A stretch of DNA of 64,000 nt from Podocnemis expansa. Its lineage: Eukaryota; Chordata; Testudines; Podocnemididae. The translations under genes were made by a program, and so were the position numbers. This document shows, piece by piece, positions 16,171 to 28,440 of the stretch (its first letter is position 1; each line of letters starts with the position of its first letter). Under the pieces are notes generated by a model, which saw only the letters and a program-made list of their open reading frames with translations, ran no database searches and had not been told where the DNA came from. Where the stretch lies: positions 890,003 through 954,002 of the forward strand of contig ML682232.1 of the NCBI GenBank assembly GCA_007922195.1. The letters run 5' to 3'.

Positions 16171-16639
16171 AAAAAATAGCATTTAAAGCAGAAGCTTGTG
16201 CTACAGAGAGCTGTACAGCATACACATCCAGGTACATGCCCACAGGCTTCAGCCATAACTATACTGTACTTGCCTAAGCAGTGCCTCACAATCAACACTG
16301 CTATGTACTCAAGGGTTTGCAACAGTCCCATATTACAAGAGACATCCCTGCCTTTTTCATCTCGGTACAACAAAACTGGTGTGCTGCAAAATGTGGCAAG
16401 AAATACCTCTGGTGAGCACAGGTGAGTACAGCTATTATTTCATTAAATTAAATATAACAATAATAATACTGGGAAGAGAGGTGGGATGGGGTGCTAAGAA
16501 AACTGTTCCTTATTTTTTAAACAGAATTGGCAATCCTAATTTGTACCATGATAGGTGGAGGCTAGCTTTGTATGAACTCTACACACCACCATAAAAAGTT
16601 TGCAGCATAAACATACCTAACCACAAGCTATCAATGATT

Positions 16640-17335
16640 TGTTGTCTAAAAGGGGAGAATGCTTCTAGTAGGGTCCTGCAGGACTCAGTCCTGGATCCAG
16701 CAGTAGTCATCTTTTTCATGAATGACTTCAACTGTGTGGAGAATATGTTTATGAAGTAATGGATGACACCAACCTGGGAGGGGTTGCAAGCACTTTGGAA
16801 ATCAGGGGTAGGATTCAAAAATTATCCTGACAAATTAGAGAATTGTTCTGAAATCATCACAAAATGAAATTCATTAAGTATAAGAACAAAGTAATACAAC
16901 AAGGAGAACAAAACCAAATGCTCAAGTACAATCTGGGGAACAACTGAGTAAGTGGCAGCACTGCTGAAAAGGATTTAGAGTTATAGTGCATCATCACTAA
17001 TTCAACAAGTCAATATCATACAGTTGCTATAAGGGCTAATATTTGGGGGTGTGTTAAGAGAAGTGTTGTACATATGAAATGGAGATATGTATCTTGCTCT
17101 CTTCAGCACTGGTGAGATCTCCCATGGAGTACTATATCCAATTCTGTGTGCTGCACTTTAGGAAAGATGTGGATAAACTGGAACGAGCACAAGGGAAAGC
17201 AACAGATATGACAAAATGTTTAGAAAATCTGACCTATGAGAAAAGGTTAAAAACTGGGCTTGTTTAGTCTTAGGAAAAAAGAGGACTGACTGGGAATCTG
17301 ACAACAGCCTTCATATATGTTACAAGAATGGGAAC
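16640..17335 (+). pseudogene. CR1 LINE ORF2 C-terminal remnant
   Basis: A plus-oriented, heavily decayed piece of the CR1 ORF2 region downstream of the reverse transcriptase. Recognisable parts are 'aggactcagtcctggatcc', 'gacaccaacctgggagggg', and a short frame at 17079-17267. That frame translates to a recognisable 'KDVDKLERAQGKATDM' and 'YEKRLKTGLV', matching the strongly conserved end of CR1 ORF2. Stops and frameshifts elsewhere make it nonfunctional. The typical CR1 3' tail is missing. Confidence 0.8.
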
Positions 17336-18349
17336 CGCCTCAGTGCCTTGCTGAATTAGGGCCTTTCTGATTATATCGGTCTTCCATCAACATCTCTTCC
17401 CTCCTTTGCTTACCTAAAAAGAGAATTAAAATAAACTACAGCCACTTGTGAAAACTGTTTGAAGAAAGAATGTACACAATTACATTGGATAAGCAGAGAC
17501 AGGACTTTTAGGTGTTGTTTTTTTTTTTGTTTTTTTTTGTTTTTAGTTTAAAGGGCAACTGACAAATTTTCATGTTTTAAACTTAAATTTCTATATTCAT
17601 TTTGGACTCTTGTAAGAGGTCTGACTTTGGGACGTACTGAGCAATCTTTGAAGTGCTAAATACAGAAATAAGGGCCTTATCCTGCAAACACATGTACATG
17701 CTTAAAGTCACTCTCATACATAAGGATTTGCAAAATTGGGACCTTTTTAATACTTCCCATTAGACTGGGCAACCTCTGAAACACAACACCTGAGCAGGCA
17801 GTTATGTATCTTGTACCACTGTTAGATTACAAAAATATACCATTTAAAAAACTGACATTCAATTCCACACAGTATGAGTTAGTTAACTTTTTAAATATTT
17901 GATAGGAGTGCTACTAAAATCTCCAAAAAGTCAATATTTCTTTTTACAGTACATAATTCATTATACTTACAGAAAAATAGGAGTTTGTTTTAATGAGCAT
18001 TTTCCATTTTATCTTTACAAAAATAAAAGAAGAATGCTGTTATCAAATATAAATTAGTATATTCTTGCACAAATTGAATGAAATCATTTCAGGTTTTTTT
18101 CTAAAAGATAATAATCAACTTACACTTAGGTATCTTGTGACTTTAGATATTGTTTCTACATATTCGGAAATAACCATTCAACACACCTCCACTGAGACCT
18201 TTGACTAATCCATCCATACCATTTTTTGTTTACTACTTTTAGAGTTTGTTTTTTTTAAGGAACATGTCTTGTTTTTCAATTACTGGGAGGAAATAAAAAG
18301 AAATGTAACTCTTTTATGTAAAGTAAATCCATCTGGATGTTTGCTGCAT
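17336..18349. other. AT-rich intronic sequence
   Basis: Poly(T)-rich stretch near 17519-17540. No exon or transposon was recognised. Confidence 0.4.
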
Positions 18350-19490
18350 TCTATATTATAAACTTGTGATCCCCAAACACAATGAATTATAGTGAACCTG
18401 CAGGCAAAATTGTCTCCATATACCACAATCCATTATCCCTGTCAAGTTAATGTTCCATGTTGAGCCATATGGCATGGGTACACATTCAACAAAGGAAATT
18501 CCTTAAACTTGTTATAATCAGCACTAGCAGTCATCCAAAAAACTACAAAAACAGCTTTATTGTGTTTTGTGCATTTCAGTTAATATCCATGACAAAAACA
18601 GGAAACAGTACAGGAAAAGGAGAAGGAAAGTGGGGGGAGTGAAGTTGCATTAAAAGAGAGAGAGAGAGACAGTACATTTTATAATTACACAACTTTTTTC
18701 TAAGCAAGTGATTTTCAATTATAACAAAGTTCAAAACCTTCTGACACTGAAGCAGTGTGTCAGATTATTTGTTTAAATTTGCATCACTATCCTGTGTGGC
18801 ATGAAGGTAAAAATCATAGAGCTTCAAAGTATCTAATTCATGTAAAACATTTTAGTTAAAAAAACCCTGAATCATTTCTAATTTTCATGTTTGTTTTTCC
18901 CCTACAGTTGTTGCATAATTAGATTTTTTTAACTAACAGTGCTTCATTAACAATATGGCAATTTAAATAAAGTATCTTTATATGCATTAAGTGTAGGTCA
19001 TAGATGAATTAAGGACTCCCAGAAGCCTCTGGTACCTGGCACAACCCATCACATCAAGCTGGAGTCAAGGTACAAGTAGAGCAGAACTTCATTCCAGCCC
19101 CCGCAGTGACAACAATAAAACGCTGAGAAAACACACTATCAAATACTGAACTCAGCATCAATTTCTGTTAATTACAGCCTTGTCAGCAACGTGATTATTC
19201 AAACAGCTCATGCAAATGTTAATGAGTTCTTATTTGCATATTTATTTTTTCCTTTGTTGAAATGTCATTGATTATTACATTCTACAATGATGAATGCTGC
19301 TGATGATGTGCTCTGATATGTAATTAGTCATTAAGTGGAATGAATAGATCAATTATGAAAAAGGACTGAGATTAAGAAATATCAAACAAGACCGCCCAAT
19401 GTAACTATAGAATCTTTTTTAAAAAGGGAACTAATAAATAATTTCTTGGCATTTAAACTGCAACATCAGTAGTTTTCAATAAATAAGCGG
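18350..19490. promoter_or_regulatory. Candidate conserved noncoding element with octamer pair
   Basis: A transposon-poor AT-rich stretch. At 19210-19217 (ATGCAAAT) and 19232-19239 (ATTTGCAT) two perfect POU octamers form an inverted pair 14 bp apart, followed at 19252-19258 by a SOX-type CTTTGTT. Homeodomain-type TAATGAG and TAATTAG words lie at about 19220 and 19321. The motif density suggests an enhancer of TCF12 or a neighbour. Conservation could not be tested. Confidence 0.35.
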
Positions 19491-19518
19491 CTTATTTATT
19501 TATTTATTTATTTATTTT
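19491..19518. repeat. (TTTA)n microsatellite
   Basis: Seven uninterrupted tetranucleotide units. Confidence 0.9.
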
Positions 19519-21229
19519 AGGTTACAGGTTACATGTCTTAAATTGCATCACTACTTTGATAATCCAATTACAATCATGATTTTTTTAAAATGATGTGAGT
19601 TGTGTCAAAATAAAAATGTTAGATTTTTTTATTTCAATTGTGTCTTTAAAAATGATTTTATGCTCTTCAAAAAATGACATACACAAACACACAGAACAAA
19701 ATAATTGGTTTTATTAAATAAATGCAAATAAGATAAAGTGTGTCCCCAAATCCTCATTTCTTTTAAAGAAAGACTTCTCTAGTCTCTTGCAACTGCTTGC
19801 TATTCGCAGATGAAAAAGGCAAAAAGAAAAAAAAAAAACCACATACAAAAAAAAAGAAAAAACCCACATTACTGCAGACCAGATGGGAACATTCCACATG
19901 ACCAAACCAATCAATCACCTCGGTGGGGCGCAGGTGCAACACAGCCGTGTAGCAACACACCATTTCACAGTCTATCGGGCACAAACACATGGTCACCAAT
20001 CAATGGCACCCTAAGGACCTCAGAGGGGGGAGGCTCTCTCCAGTCTTACTGGTCCATGCCTGATGACTTCATAATCACACATCATTTCATTCACTGGAGG
20101 ATACAAACTAGCATTCTAATAACCTTCTACTGAAAATGGTCATGTTGTGCATATTAATAGAGTGCTGTTTATAGTGGAGCAACTGACTTTCTGCTGCAGT
20201 CTAGCCACCGCATGCAAGAATGAAACAACCTGAAGCTTAAAACTTCTGTTTGAGAAACCATATTCTACTCAAGCTAAGATCAATTACAACATTATTCATT
20301 TTGCCACATCAAAGTCTTCCTACAAAGCTCATACCTTACACAAAGCAACTGTTAAACAATAGGAAGCAGGCAGAGATAAAGGACAAAGCAGGATGAAAAT
20401 CAATCAGGGACTGCAGTTCTGTATTTAGCGATGAAAAAACCACACTAGATAAAACGCTGCAACACAACCATTACTGAAGCTAAAACTACCCCAAAAAATA
20501 ACTCTATATTGTCCAAATGTTCTAATACTCTTAATGCAGAAGTTGGTTTTCATTTATTTTAAGTGACTATCAACCAAATGGATATACAATAACCAGATGA
20601 AAAGCTACATAATGCAAAGCACTTACACCAATACTCAGAACAAAAATGGTTTAACCTAGGAAACATATTTCCTTTTCAGCTAACCTATCAGAGAATCCAA
20701 CCACCAAATATTCACTCTCATTTATTTTACTGATCAGTTATTAGCACTGTAATGTCCTGGTTTTGGAGAAGTGCATTTTCGTACCCTCTTGCCACAACCA
20801 TTTCATGCCATTCTACTACAGATACTGCCAACTAACTCTATTTGAAAAGTTATCTTTGAGAGAACACCATGCCAAGCAGCACATTTTTGTATAATCACAC
20901 TATAACTTGAAGCTAAAAGTCAAGCAAGTAATTGCACTACTTTGGCAGTTAAAGTTAAAATGCAGCAAAATTAAATCTGAAAAGATATTCCGTCCTCCTT
21001 TTCCTAACTTACCTGCAGGACACTGCCACATGATACTTGGGTAAAAAGTTTAGTTTTATTTAAAATAAGATCAGATGCTTAAATAAATGCAAGTAAATGA
21101 CTGAAAGATATACATCTATTCAGAGATGTTATGACTTGGAGCATGGAGGTTAAGTCAATAACTGCCCAGACACACAAAAATTCTTTCATAGATATGAAGT
21201 TACATAACCATTTGTTATGGGGGGTATGG
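19519..21229. other. AT-rich intronic sequence
   Basis: No exon or element was recognised. A-rich tracts at about 19827-19862. Confidence 0.4.
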
Positions 21230-22320
21230 TCTAGGAATGGAGAATCAAAGCCTGAGCTGGCTCCTGTGGCTGCCCACAAGTGGCAGGAGCCAGTTCCAAG
21301 CCTCCTGATGTTTGCAGGCAGTCGCAGGAGCTGGTTCCAGGTTTGAGCATCCTGCTGCTGCCCTGACAGCCAGGCATGGCAGGCAGGAGATACAGGGCCC
21401 ATGCCCTGCTGGCCACACCACAGCGATGCCCCAGCTGCAGAGAACGGGAGGAAGGCTCAGGTGCCAACTTTTATTTTTGTTGGTAGATGCTGGTTGGTGG
21501 GCAGGACATATAACTGGTCACAACTCCTGTGCATCTCTCCCTTGTCCCTAGCCACCATGCTCTCCCTACTCCCTGTCCCACTTATAGTGGTGGAGAGAGA
21601 TGGCTCTATCCTTCTCCCACTGTGCCCCATCTCCCATTTGCCTGCACTCCCTGGCAAGTGGGGAGTGGACAGGGATCCACTTCCAAACTTCTTGCCTCTT
21701 GCTTGCAGGTACTAGCTTGGGGGAAATGGCTCCCCATCCCTTACCCCCAGCCCTGGGCTGGCTCAAGACTGGTACCCAAATTAACTCATCTAGAAACGGG
21801 TGCCAGGGAGGAGAAGGAGGGAATTGGTAGCTCTGGTTCACATGGCCCTGACCCCAGCAGCCAGCCTTGTTGGACAGAGGGGAGGCTGCTTCCCCCAGCC
21901 AGGCTCTCAAAAGGCAGCTGTCATGTCTTAGCTGCCTGGGACTGCTGCATAGTGTTGGCTTTGGGGGTGCTGGGCTTGGTGAGGGGGAGAGAGGCCTTGG
22001 GCAGAAGGGGCAGGGTTAGCCTCCCAAGGGGAAGGGAGTTGCACAAGTTGCATAGCATGCAGCTGGCGCAGCCTCTCCTTCCAGACAGAAGTGGCAGATC
22101 TCCTCCACCCAACTCTGCTGCTGAGTCCTGGCTGGTGCAGTACAGAGCAGTGCACAGGGCTGAAGTGGAGGGAAGGGGCTGCTCCCAGCAAACACAGGGC
22201 TGGAGGGGCTGTTAACTCCAGTTGCATGGGGGGGGGGGGGAAGCTACTGTTGCACCCAGAGGGCCAAGTAGCAGCCTTCAGCCTTTGGGTTGGACAACCC
22301 AGATCTAGCTCTGTCCCCTC
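21230..22320. repeat. GC-rich interspersed block, probably a hAT interior
   Basis: About 1.1 kb of GC-rich DNA, open in many frames on both strands (up to 228 codons) with no coherent protein. The right side carries 'gggttggacaaccca', a terminus-like phrase. A G run lies at 22230-22241. No left terminus or target duplication was established. Confidence 0.4.
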
Positions 22321-22829
22321 CTGAACAAAACAAAATCCTACAACAGAAAAATGCACATAATGTTGCCATTTCATGCCGAGACAAGCCCTGGTTGTTTAAC
22401 TCAAGAAAGCAAATTCACAGAGAGAAGCTGAATTAAACTACCTACCATTAAGTTTTCTGAAACAGCCTCTCTGCACACCTTCACATTTGTTAGTCACTAA
22501 AGTGGAAACAGTGGCAACGTTCACACAGAATAAACCTAGAATCATGCGTAATATTGCTAGTATTCAAAAAGTAAAGCAATGAAGTGCCACATCTTTTTTC
22601 AGTAGTAAGGTGATCTACCAAGTTCTTTTATGGAAATCTAAAACCTGGTTACCAAGAATTGGAGAAAACATTAACGTGTCACCATAACACAAATAATTTA
22701 CCAATAACGGAGGGAAAGAACAATTTTCCTTGACACGAAAAGTCAACCAATATAGTATCTGGACACCACAGAATGTTAAGATCAGAATAACCTTTAAAAA
22801 GTAGATTCTTACCATGCATAGGCTGAGGC
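22321..22829. other. Intronic sequence, nothing recognised
   Basis: No features identified. Confidence 0.35.
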
Positions 22830-23405
22830 ACTTACACAGAATCACAGAAACTGGAGAGGACCATGAGAGTCATCAAGTCCAGTCCCCTGCACTCATGGCA
22901 GGACCAAGTACCCTCTTAAGTCATAGAATAGAATAGAATTATAGGGTCGGAAGGGACCTCATGAGATCATCGAGTCCAACCCCCTGGGGCTTGAACCCAG
23001 GACCTTCCGCATATTAAGCAGAGGTGCTAGTCACTACACTATCCTTATCTAACCTACTCTTACCTTCCAATGATGGAGATTCGACCACCTGCCTAGACAA
23101 CTTATTCCAGTGGTTAATCACCAACAGTTAGGAATTCTTCCCTAATGCCCAACCTAAACCTCCCTTGCTGTAATTTAAACCCATTGCTTTTTGTCCTATC
23201 ACAGGCAGTTAAGGGGAACAATCTTCTCCCTCCTCCTTGTGACAACCTCTTGGGTACATGAAAACTGTTATGTCCCCTCTCAGTCTCCTCTTTTCCAGAC
23301 TAAACAAATCACATTTGAAGAGTTCTCTCTTTCCTACCATGCTTTTTCCGTCTCACCTCTCAACCTAATCACTCTCTTTACCACTGCTTTCCCACGTCCT
23401 TGTCA
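22830..23405 (-). mobile_element. CR1 LINE 3' end, interrupted by a SINE
   Basis: A minus-oriented CR1 3' region. The outer end is 'acagaatcacagaaactgg', then 'atcaagtccagtcccctgc'. After the SINE insertion it resumes with 'ccaatgatggagattcgacc', 'ccaacctaaacctcccttgc' and 'cccctctcagtctcctc'. All are standard CR1 3'-end phrases in order. 5'-truncated and noncoding. Confidence 0.8.
22921..23038 (-). mobile_element. tRNA-derived SINE with CR1 tail
   Basis: A 118-bp unit sitting inside the CR1 copy. In its own orientation (minus) it begins with a tRNA-like head containing an A-box-like 'tagtgactagcacc'. It then has a perfect B box GGTTCAAGCCC (complement at 22987-22997), followed by a CR1 3' tail 'gaggtcccttccgaccctat' ending in ATTCTATTCTATTCTATGA-like repeats. 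This head-plus-CR1-tail design is that of reptilian tRNA SINEs mobilised by CR1. No full-length 5' flank or clear target duplication was visible. Confidence 0.7.
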
Positions 23406-23500
23406 GAATGCTTTTAAAACAAGTTGAGTTTTCCACTACATTCTGTGAATAGCAGAAATTAATGGAACTTAGGTTTGACTGAGGAGTGCAGAACAGTGGT

Positions 23501-23779
23501 TTACTCACCAGTAACCGTCCTTCTTTGAGATGGGCTGCTTGGATCCATTCAGTAATAGGTGTCAATGTGCCAGAGCGCCAGATTGGTCGGAAAAACTTTT
23601 GTCTTAGCCTGTCAGGAAAGGGCAGGGGGCCTCCGCCCCTCACAGCTATATATATATGGCCATCTCTCAACACCTCCTCAGTTCCTTAGAGTTGCCAACT
23701 CCAGATGCAGGGACAGAGGGGAGGGACCTGAATGGATCCAAGCAGCCCATCTTGAAGGAGGACGGTTACTGGTGAATAA
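23501..23779. repeat. DIRS terminal foldback
   Basis: Arms 23501-23550 and 23730-23779 are reverse complements at 46 of 50 positions, separated by about 180 bp holding the terminal repeat body with a (TA)n near 23647-23657. It is followed at 23785-23827 by another copy of the 'ttcggatgcattcagtaata' segment. Such terminal and internal complementary regions are a DIRS feature. Confidence 0.7.
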
Positions 23780-23827
23780 CCCGCTGTTCTTCTTCGAGCG
23801 CTGTTCGGATGCATTCAGTAATAGGTG

Positions 23828-26661
23828 ACTACTAGCCATGCTGATGGATGGCAGGTGGAGTTGGTCTTCCGCCTTCAGCACAGCAACACGCCCCATATTG
23901 GAGAAACCCAGCACAAGATCCTAGCCGGAGTCAAGAGGCGAACAGGCTTGATGTGGCACAGGAGAATCAAGAACTAAGGACCAACCCAAGACAGGGGCAG
24001 GACTGAACCCGCCAGGACATAAGAGCATAAGCAGGTCAGACCAAGGTTACCATAACAGAAATAAAGGATGCAACATGAACGTAGAGGGTTGCGTTTAGAT
24101 GCTCCACATAGGTGGAAAAACATGAAGTATGACGGCCAGAATATAGTGTCTGGCCATGGGTCCTTGCAGTGTGACCTCGTGGGAAAACACTGGATGCCAA
24201 CAATTGCGGAGTTAGCCATAATAGCCATGGCCCGCACGAGAACGAAGAAAGGGGTGAAGATTATTCCATGGACTGATCACCCCAAGGCCCTAGCTGGAAC
24301 CAAAGAGTCATCGACTAATTTGGTCATCTACAGGGAACGCAGATAGCCACAGGAGAATAACCTTATCCCTTGCCTGGCCGCAATCAGTCCTAGTGGAGTC
24401 TGGTCGATGCGAGTGAGGGTGAGGATATGGGAGTTTGTGGGGTGGGGCCCCAAGAACGACCAAGAAGGGTCTTGCAAGACGCTTCACAGTAGCATATACA
24501 GAGCCAAGCTCAGCAGTGCAGAGGGGCATAAAGGTATGCTGACTATAAAATTCGAGTAGTGTGCAAGCACACGTTTCCAGCCAAGTCAGGTACCAAGAAC
24601 CGGGTTCTCACAGGAGGGGAATTCTGGGACACTAGCACCACAGGGAGGCAAGGTGGCCTGCGGTAGTGCTACTGGATTGGTCCTTGTAAGGACCTCAGTA
24701 GCGTAGAGCTCGCAGTAAGGGCCCGCTTTGGCCTATAATATCGCGGGGTTCCGCATCACAAGGGCCATCACGAGTACATGAGGGAGGGAGAAGAGGGACC
24801 AGGAATAGCGCCAGCTATCGCTTGACCACCCCAACAAGGGGGCCAACAAGTTCGTAGAGGTGCCATATAAGGTCATGGTCTCAAGAACCTAGAGCATTAC
24901 CAGGAGGGATAGCTATGCCGTGCCAGTGCAGGCGCCAGAGAAAGCTCCTGGATACGGTAATATCCCGAAAATACGCCAGAGAAGTTTCATTTTCTTACCA
25001 CCTAGGAAGTGAATCCACCACAGAGTGACAACCGTGGTATCTCAAGGGTACCTTGGGGTTAGAGAACCAAGTGAAGTATTGTCCCCAGCTGAGAAGTCAG
25101 AAGCCGATTTGAGGGGGTACAATCCCTAAATTCTTGGATAGTGCAGGAAATAGGCTCTAGATTGTTTCCCTCTGTTCATCACATAAATGGATGGGCAGTG
25201 TATGTCAATGGTTCCTCAAGAATTGAGGAGGAACAGCAGTGCTATTGGGGTGCCACCAACGCACAGGAGGTGACCCCGCAGTAGAGCTGTAGGTCTGCAA
25301 GCAGATGTAGTTGGAAGAGCCCAAGAAAACAAGGAGCAGGGGGGTGCCCCCTGCCAGGGTACATGACCGAGAGACAGAAAAGGCAGCTACAAGTTATTTG
25401 GGAAGGATCTCCTCTGCCTCAAATGTGGTCTTCTGCCCAGTTATGACGGGCTGGTGCTGCAGAGGAGGGCGCTGATAAGGAAAGGCCCTGACAGGGTATC
25501 CCACCACTGTTCCCATTCCGCAGGCATGCAACGTTGGTGCCATCCCTTAGGCTCCCCTATCTGGAGGTTCGGGTAGGGTACACTAGGCTCCTGGCGTTGC
25601 GAACGAAGGGCGTAAGAGAAGAACTGACCACCGCATTTGTGAGGAGGACCTAGGACGAGGACTCCTAGGATAGGTGTCCTGGCAACCACTGAGATCACCC
25701 ACGAGGTAAGGGTGTGTGGAGCCCTGGTTTCCATGAGGAAGGGGAAGCGTGGGTGGCGGGGTGGGCCATTCACCTTGGCCCTCCCTCGACGGCTAATATC
25801 CGCCATGGCTAAGCAGGCGTGTCCCCCTTGACGAATAGGAGGCAGTTCTCATCAAGTTGGGGTGTCAGGGTCACAAAGGGCTGGTTACTCGTCATGCCGA
25901 AGGTTTGTGAATGAATGTACCCCCCCCCCCCCGAGCCAGACTTGAGAAGGCCTACCTGATGAAGGCATCAGGATCACAGGCGTGGTCCTGTGTCTGAGTG
26001 AGCATTGAGTATGCACATCTCAGAGCCTCTGCAGCAAAGCTGGGGCTATTATGAGATGCGCCTCTCGTACCCAGCAAGACTGTTGGCGTGAAAGACGCGG
26101 GGTTGAAAGGATGCCTGGGGGCGGGGGGAAGAGGCGGGTTCCCTATGAGTGCCCGAAATAGCAGCTGCTGAGGGAGTGTAGGGTTGGACCATGGTACCCG
26201 GGTACTGTCGGTGCAAGCAGGAAGCGTCCTTGTGTTGGCGAGGCCATACCATCCAAGATCAGAGGGAGGAAAATCCTGGTCAGGGTTGGACGCCTGTGGA
26301 CGCAGTAGCAAACAGAAAGGGGGGAGGAGAGGGTGGTTCCCACCAAACCCTGTTCCCTTTTGCGAGGGAGAAGGGTGTGTCGACCATCTACTGCGATGAT
26401 GGCCTGAAGCTTTTACTCCCTGAGGTTTGAGAGTGGGGTGGCGGTGAATTGGGTGGGCCCATCCCTGCAGGAGAGAGTGGAAGAGGTCTCAGCCTTTGCA
26501 GCGGATGATGGTGGTGGAAGGAAATTCCCTGTGGTCCCACTATGGGAGAAATGGATGGGAATTTGAGGGGATTGGGGGGGGGGGGTTGCCCCAGAAGATT
26601 AAGAGGGAGGGGTGGGCCTAGGAGGGAGCAGGTCAAAGTATTTGGCCTTTCCCCGGGGATC
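23828..26661. other. DIRS interior without recognisable pol
   Basis: Moderately GC-rich. Minus-strand open stretches at 25952-26311 and 25441-25806 could be relics of downstream DIRS coding sequence, but no catalytic motif was found. The part next to gag (26388-26636, minus) is proline-rich, as DIRS gag tails are. A C run at 25920-25933 and a G run at 26573-26586 are present. Confidence 0.4.
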
Positions 26662-28440
26662 TCAAGCGGTGCCCACTACCAATAGTGTTTCTGGTGGAAA
26701 CAAAGCATCCCCTTCGAAGGGCAGGTCAAGGACCGCCTGCTGCACAGTAGGGGGTGCTCTAGCCTCCCTATGCCATGCCACCCGGCGGATGGTTACCGCA
26801 GAGGCCACTGTGCGAGTGGCTGTGTCCACTGCGTCGCATGCCGAAAGGAGGAGGTCTTGAGATATTATGTTGCTTTCCTCAAGAAAGGCAACACACTCCT
26901 CTCTGGCCTCAGGTGGCAGCAAGCGTCAAAATTTCGCGAGTGACTCCCACACATCCAGCAAGTATCTGCTGGTTATGGCTTGGTTGTTTGCCACTCGCAG
27001 TTGGAAGACCGATGAGGGGTAGACCTTACAGCCCAAAAGGTCCAGTTCCCTGGCTTCCCTGGAGGATGGAATGGGGTCTCTGGGGAGCTCCCTCGGGCCC
27101 AGCACCATCTGCACCACGTCCCTCGGAGGGACCGGGTGACCAGCGAGAGAGGGAAAATCCAACTCAGAAACCTGATATTTCACACCCGCCGTGTCCGAAA
27201 CCAGGGCAATAGAACTTGGCTTCTGCCACTGGGAATATGCAAGGTCCCATATGCTCAGGTGGGGTGGGACTGTTAAGGGTTCCGTTGAGGCAAAGGCTGG
27301 CCCAAAGAGGGTATCAGGAGGGAGACTCAAAGGTTGCACCTCCATGACTAAGTGGGTCGTGGCCCAGCGCAACAAATCGAAATGCGTCGACAGATTTCCC
27401 GTATAAAAGATGCCAGGTCTGGAGAGAGGGCAGTACCTGGAGTTCGCTGTGGTAGGGAGGAAGTTTCTCGAGGGGACCATTCCTGCAGCCTGAAGCGGAA
27501 GGGCAACAGGGCCGATGTGTGGCGTCAAGGCACTTGGAGCCCCTGGAAGGTCCTTCCTCTGGACTGGAAGCTGGGAAAGGGGACCGAGACTCCTGGGGCG
27601 GTACCGGCAACGGCAGGGTGGTGCCAGCTCCCACTGGAGTGCAAGATGGGGGACTATGTGGTGAGGGCAAACGCCCAGGGTAGATCCAGGCCTTTGATAT
27701 GAACGCCAGTTTGCCCCTTCTGGTTGGGATTGGCGCAGGGGGTATAGGGAGTAAAAGGAGGCTTCAAGCAGCCTCCACCACTTCTGGGGTGGACGGCACG
27801 AGGAGTGACTCCTTGTGGCTCCATGGCAAGTCCTCATCCGGGGAAGGGCGACTGCCTGGGTGGGAGGACTCCTGCTCCTGCGGCACCGGGCTATGGCGAG
27901 CCTGCGATGCTGAGGGTGAATATGGCCGGTGCCAGGGTGAGCTCGGCACTGAGAAGGCAGGACAGTACCAAGCCATTGGCACCGGAGATGATGGGGAGTG
28001 GCGCCGGGGTGATCCAGGTACCAGGCTGCCCGAGGGCGACCTCGAGAGATGTCGAGGTGCCAGGGCACCAGGTTGGTGCCGGAGTCAGCACCGAGGTTGT
28101 GCAGTGGCGGCTACTGGTGGTATGATGCCGCATAGGCTCCGGTGCCGAGCTGGATCTCGGTGCCGGGTGGAAACTCGAAGCCAGGTGAAGGGTGCCGGGC
28201 CTCCTCAGAAGCTAGGGCATGGCGCCACTGTTCCCTCTCCTTGATGGTTCGAGGTTTGATGGAGAGACACATGGAACAGGCTGAGACCATTTGATCTTTG
28301 CCCAGGCATCTGAGGCACTTCCCGTGGGGATCGTTGCAGGGAAAGGCCTTCCTGCACTCGGCGCAGGGTTTGAACCCTGGTATGATCACGGGGTGTTCTG
28401 GCCCGACAGTGGGGAACTCTTGTGGTGGAATTAAATCCAC
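26662..28440 (-). pseudogene. DIRS gag-like frame, two in-frame stops
   Basis: One reading frame of 593 codons broken only by TAG at 28111-28113 and TGA at 26926-26928. N-terminal part: a cysteine cluster of 'CAEC', 'CLRCLG' and 'CSMC' within about residues 27-55, then 'KPRTIKERE'. C-terminal part: 'DLLGCKVYPSSVFQLRVANN' and 'SRYLLDVWESLAKF', the second stop, 'LLPPEAREE', and 'VQQAVLDLPFEGDALF'. These match the order of motifs in the gag-like ORF of vertebrate DIRS elements, as I recall it. The middle is proline/arginine-rich and may include decay. Not a host gene. Confidence 0.65.

Noticed and set aside
21529..22215. 228-codon plus-strand open frame
   Set aside because: It lies in a GC-rich repeat block open in several frames on both strands; no domain or splice context.
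22981..23040. tRNA-like sequence considered as a functional tRNA gene
   Set aside because: It has A- and B-box-like parts but is fused to a CR1 3' tail and lacks a complete cloverleaf; it is a SINE head.
27699..28244. Plus-strand open frames opposite the DIRS gag
   Set aside because: They are shadows of the minus-strand gag frame, which carries the recognisable motifs.
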